Shown: piece after piece, positions 60,627 through 64,000 of the stretch | How positions within the stretch are numbered: the first letter of the stretch is position 1 | Layout of the letters: each line of letters starts with the position of its first letter | Assembly (NCBI RefSeq): GCF_007754155.1 | Contig: NZ_CP037423.1 | Span: forward strand, 7,188,938 to 7,252,937 | Source: Stieleria neptunia | Lineage (GTDB): Bacteria > Planctomycetota > Planctomycetia > Pirellulales > Pirellulaceae | Length of the DNA: 64,000 nucleotides | Reading direction: 5' to 3' | Made by a program: the position numbers and the translations under genes | The notes under the pieces: model-generated | The model's database searches: none | What the model was told of the DNA's origin: nothing | What the model saw: the letters and a program-made list of their open reading frames with translations, nothing else

Positions 60627-63595
60627 ACCACGTCATCGCGAACGACCAACCGTCGCCGTCCTCCGGCGTGCCGCGTGAAGAGGTGGCGACGCTTGCGGCA
60701 AATCCACTGGACGCACTGACGCCACAGCAACAGGAACAGCTCTCCAAAATCCTGGAAACCTACCTGGACGATCTGGAACAGGGGCGTCCGTCCGATCCGG
60801 AAACCTTGATTCAACGTCACGCTGAGTTGGCCGAACCGCTGCGCTGGTATTTGCGCGGTCTGGACTTCGTGCACCAGGCGACCGCCGACCTGGGACCGAA
60901 AGAGCATCCCGATGACGCGGGAAGTGTCGGCCACAACGAGCTGGGCGATTTTGAGATCCTGCGTGAAGTCGGCCGCGGCGGCATGGGCGTGGTCTACGAA
61001 GCGCGGCAGAAATCGCTCGGTCGCCGGGTCGCGCTCAAGGTCTTGCCGTTTGCGGCCGTCCTGGATCGACGACAAATCATACGCTTCAAGAACGAAGCCC
61101 AGGCCGCCGCCCAGTTGCACCACCCCCACATCGTCCCCGTTCACTCGGTCGGATGCGATCGCGGCGTCCACTACTACAGCATGCAATTCATCGACGGCCA
61201 GGCCTTGGACCGGGCGATCGAGCAACTGAGAAACCTGCGCGACGGCACGGGCGAAAACGTCGCCAACCCCTCCGGCAGCACGATTCCGAACGGCGTTTTC
61301 TCCACCCAACACAGCGTTCGCTCCCAATCTCACATCAACTCGGTCGCCGAGCTGATTCGACAAGCGGCCACCGCGATCGAGCACGCACATGAGTTCGGCG
61401 TCGTGCACCGCGACATCAAACCTTCCAATCTACTGATCGACCAACAAGGAAAACTTTGGGTGACCGACTTTGGACTCGCACGCTGCCAAAACAGCATCAC
61501 GATCACGATGACGGGAGATCTGCTGGGAACGATTCGCTACATGAGTCCTGAAGCCGCCGCCGGACGTGGCAGCTTGGTCGACCACATCAGTGATGTGTAC
61601 TCGTTGGGCGTCACGCTCTACGAACTGCTCACCCTGGAACCACCCCATACCGCAACCGATCGCGTCACGCTGCTCGATCAGATCCAACGCCAACAACCCG
61701 AACGGCCCCGACGACTGAATCCCTCGATCCCGATCGACCTGGAAACCATCGTGCTCAAAGCGATCCAAAAACCTCGTGATGACCGTTATCAATCTGCCGC
61801 CGCGATGGCGGAAGATCTGGCCCGATTCCTGGCCGGCAAACCGCCGCTCGCCAAACGCCCCTCCGCAATCGATCATCTTTCACAATGGGCCACGCGGCAC
61901 CGCAACCTGGTCGCCTCGATCGTCGGCGTCTTGATCCTGACCTCGCTCGCCGCCGGCACCGCCACCATGTTGCTGTCGAAAGAGAAAAGCCGAACCGAGG
62001 CGGCGTTGAAGACCGCCGAATCCAATTTCGAACAATCACAGCTGAATCTTCAAACCGCGATCGACGTCGTCGACCGGTTTGGAATGCGGCTGGCGACAAA
62101 GCTCGCCGGCGTGCCCGGTACCGAGACCGTTCGGCAAGCCATCATGCAGGAAACGTTGGCCGACTACCAGTCCTTTGCCGATCAGATGGACGGTGACGCC
62201 TCGATGCGTTTCGCATTGGCCCTGTGCAACACCCAGATGGCGTCGATGCATCGTCAATTGGGCCGGTTTCCCGAGTCCGTCGACTGTTACCAAACCGCGA
62301 TCCAACTCTACCAAGACTTACTCGATGCCGACGAACAAGACCCCGATCCCAACCGCGCCCGGATCGTTCACGACCTTGCCGTCTGCCACAACAACTTGGG
62401 CGAACTCGCGTTCCAACAAGGCGATTTCCCCACAGCCGAAACCGAATACCAACACGTTCAAAACGTCATCGACAAGCTCGGCGAAGAGGAAAAGGATGAA
62501 ACGCAGATCAAACATCTGCGAATCGCCGCCTTGGTGAACGTCGGCAATTTGGAACGTGCCGCCGGGAAAACCGCCCAGTCGCGACGGACCTACGAACAAG
62601 CCATCGAAATGCAGTCCGCACTGCTGAACGTCGATCCAGACAACCTGCAATACCAACGTGAACTGGCGGTCTCCTACGCGCAGCTATCGTTCCTGTTTGC
62701 AGGCAACGACCTGGACGCCGCGGATCGATACAACCGCCTGGCGATCGGTTTGCACAAGACGATCGTCAAAGATCGACCACACGACTTGGCGGCGCTCTCC
62801 GAACTGGCGACCTGTTACAACCATCGCGGCGCGATCTTCAACCGCCGTGGTCGAACCGCCGAAGCACTGCAGGCCTATCAAGACGCGATCGATGTCCAGC
62901 AAACGCTGGTCCTGCGAGCCCCCACATCGCCCCGATTCAAAGAACAACTGGCGGTCGCCCACAACAACATGGGGCAAGTTTTGCTAGCCCTCGATAACGC
63001 GTCGGCCAATGGCTCGTCAGCCGATAACTCGTCCGCCGACGCGGTCACCCATTTCGAAAAAGCCGAGTCGTTGCTCACCGAACTGGTGGACACATCGCCA
63101 TTATCGCCGCACTACCGAGCCCAGCTCGGCGGCGTGCTCTCGAATCTGGCTCCACTTTTGGAAAAATCTGATTCCGAACGGGCGCGAAAACACTATCATG
63201 ATGCCATCGAGCATCAAACGTGGGCCTCGGAAAAAGCACCACAAATCCAAGACTTCCGAGTCTGGCTGAGTGCCAGTTTTGTCAAGTATGGTCGGTTCTT
63301 AAGACGCCAAGGGCAGTATGACTTGGCCGCTGAAGTGGCGCTCCGACGAAGACCACTTTGGATCGATGATCCGAATCATTTGTATCGAGTCGCACTGGAG
63401 CTTGCCGAATCGGCGATCGGGGACGGCGATTCATCGCTGCCACTGAATCAGCGTTGGGTCAACACGACGCTTGAAACCTGGCAGATGGCCGTCGAATCGG
63501 GGCTCGCCGACGTCGAAACCAAACGACAGGATCCGACCTTGCAAAAGGTCATCAGGCTGGCTGATCCATTCACGTCTGTCGAACCATCAGAATGA
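60623..63595 (+). CDS. Ser/Thr protein kinase with transmembrane segment and TPR repeats
   Basis: 990 residues. The cytoplasmic kinase domain (about 110-410) has 'GRGGMGVVYEA', the ATP Lys in 'VALKVLPF', 'VHRDIKPSNLLID', 'VTDFGLA' and 'GTIRYMSPEAA', the Hanks-type set. An insert between the N- and C-lobes is Asn/Ser-rich. One membrane span (about 428-451, 'LVASIVGVLILTSLAAGTAT') precedes a long TPR array ('CHNNLGELAFQQGDFPTAET', 'YNHRGAIFNRRGRTAEALQA') facing outside. The start overlaps the sigma factor stop and the end overlaps the next start. Likely a sensor coupling an external partner to the sigma factor. Confidence 0.95.
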   Translation: MNHVIANDQPSPSSGVPREEVATLAANPLDALTPQQQEQLSKILETYLDDLEQGRPSDPETLIQRHAELAEPLRWYLRGLDFVHQATADLGPKEHPDDAGSVGHNELGDFEILREVGRGGMGVVYEARQKSLGRRVALKVLPFAAVLDRRQIIRFKNEAQAAAQLHHPHIVPVHSVGCDRGVHYYSMQFIDGQALDRAIEQLRNLRDGTGENVANPSGSTIPNGVFSTQHSVRSQSHINSVAELIRQAATAIEHAHEFGVVHRDIKPSNLLIDQQGKLWVTDFGLARCQNSITITMTGDLLGTIRYMSPEAAAGRGSLVDHISDVYSLGVTLYELLTLEPPHTATDRVTLLDQIQRQQPERPRRLNPSIPIDLETIVLKAIQKPRDDRYQSAAAMAEDLARFLAGKPPLAKRPSAIDHLSQWATRHRNLVASIVGVLILTSLAAGTATMLLSKEKSRTEAALKTAESNFEQSQLNLQTAIDVVDRFGMRLATKLAGVPGTETVRQAIMQETLADYQSFADQMDGDASMRFALALCNTQMASMHRQLGRFPESVDCYQTAIQLYQDLLDADEQDPDPNRARIVHDLAVCHNNLGELAFQQGDFPTAETEYQHVQNVIDKLGEEEKDETQIKHLRIAALVNVGNLERAAGKTAQSRRTYEQAIEMQSALLNVDPDNLQYQRELAVSYAQLSFLFAGNDLDAADRYNRLAIGLHKTIVKDRPHDLAALSELATCYNHRGAIFNRRGRTAEALQAYQDAIDVQQTLVLRAPTSPRFKEQLAVAHNNMGQVLLALDNASANGSSADNSSADAVTHFEKAESLLTELVDTSPLSPHYRAQLGGVLSNLAPLLEKSDSERARKHYHDAIEHQTWASEKAPQIQDFRVWLSASFVKYGRFLRRQGQYDLAAEVALRRRPLWIDDPNHLYRVALELAESAIGDGDSSLPLNQRWVNTTLETWQMAVESGLADVETKRQDPTLQKVIRLADPFTSVEPSE

Positions 63596-64000
63596 TCAAA
63601 GCATTTTCAAATTCCGATCAATGCTTCCGCCGACGCCGTCTGCGACACAATCATCGCGACGGCAGACGGCTGACGATGGAACAGTGTGAACAGCGAAACC
63701 TGCTCGCCGGCCCCGGGATCGAAGCGGTCGATTTTTTGGTCCGCTTGGACACCAGCCATCCGGCCGGCACGAATCACCAAACCGTGTTGGTCCGATTGGA
63801 ACCGGCCCGCGATGGAGCCGACAGCACCCTGCGTTTGAGTGCCCGGCAGATCGCTGATGTGTTCACCGACGAAAACATCTCCTACGACACCCCGTCGGTC
63901 CCGCACGACGGGTTGCTCAGGTCGTCGATGGTGGACGCCATCTTGACCGATGACCTGTTCGGTGCCGCCATCGATGCGGAATACATCTCCGGAGCCCGTG
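63592..64000 (+). CDS. Large secreted protein, N-terminal part (continues past window)
   Basis: 136 codons are visible from the ATG at 63592, which overlaps the kinase stop (ATGA). The basic N-terminus with 'RRLTMEQCEQRNLLAG' is the planctomycete-type sorting sequence found at the start of many giant extracellular proteins. The following part is beta-rich ('DFLVRLDTSHPAGTNHQTVL'). It is in the same operon as the ECF sigma factor and kinase, so it may be what they control or sense. The gene is truncated by the window edge. Confidence 0.8.
   Translation, partial: MIKAFSNSDQCFRRRRLRHNHRDGRRLTMEQCEQRNLLAGPGIEAVDFLVRLDTSHPAGTNHQTVLVRLEPARDGADSTLRLSARQIADVFTDENISYDTPSVPHDGLLRSSMVDAILTDDLFGAAIDAEYISGAR

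Overview
The window looks like a chromosomal segment of a planctomycete, most probably from the family Pirellulaceae (Rhodopirellula/Stieleria/Rubripirellula type). The evidence is: moderately high GC; a TIGR03000-type domain protein; a DUF1559 pseudopilin-like protein with an H-X9-DG tail; a dockerin-tailed secreted protein beside a PEP-CTERM protein; an XylR-type AraC regulator; a Cys-type sulfatase; an ECF sigma factor overlapping a TPR Ser/Thr kinase; and a secreted protein with the planctomycete-style 'EQRNLLAG' N-terminus. The assignment is inferred from gene content, not from a marker-gene comparison.

Layout. 0-3 kb: a partial FHA-GAF histidine kinase (leftward) diverges from a MoxR ATPase. 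3-7 kb: the translation cluster rpsB-tsf-pyrH-frr, transcribed leftward, with a terminator after tsf and repeats inserted in the gaps. 7-10.4 kb: a 29-copy heptamer array, small genes of unclear boundaries and a secreted SH3-like protein. 10.4-12.2 kb: a coupled phosphonate-salvage pair (PhnX-like HAD hydrolase and FAD oxidoreductase). 12.8-18.2 kb: an envelope group (lipoprotein, DUF1559 protein, dockerin protein, PEP-CTERM protein) converging on an XylR-like regulator. 18.4-24.5 kb: unknown proteins, an SRPBCC/GyrI-like protein and ApbE. 24.7-25 kb: tRNA-Ser(GCT) and tRNA-Lys(TTT). 25-36 kb: a ketosynthase-like protein lacking the catalytic Cys and Lys, a GNAT-like protein, a SpoU/TrmH methyltransferase, a PQQ-propeller protein, a large TPR protein, AcpS, TrpS and a TIGR03000 protein. 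36.6-42 kb: an HTTM protein with a partner, a nucleotidyltransferase-like protein and a sulfatase. 42.4-47.7 kb: a 1765-residue DUF4011-type helicase with a C-terminal nuclease-like domain, the best defence candidate here. 47.7-52 kb: leftward genes including an N-acetyltransferase, hydrolases, a QueD/PTPS-like enzyme and a CitG-like protein. 53-56.5 kb: a MoxR/VWA pair and an acidic protein. 56.8-59.4 kb: an LpoB-like/COG3014-like lipoprotein pair and a BON protein. 60-64 kb: ECF sigma, kinase and the start of a large secreted protein, all overlapping by 4 bases.

The most unusual feature is the density and variety of non-coding repeats. At least seven families of short palindromic or tandem elements fill the gaps, often as mosaics, including a 90-bp array of five units that alternate between two variants. 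A single-copy relative of that unit lies about 40 kb away in the opposite orientation. No CRISPR array, intact insertion sequence, prophage or rRNA gene was seen.
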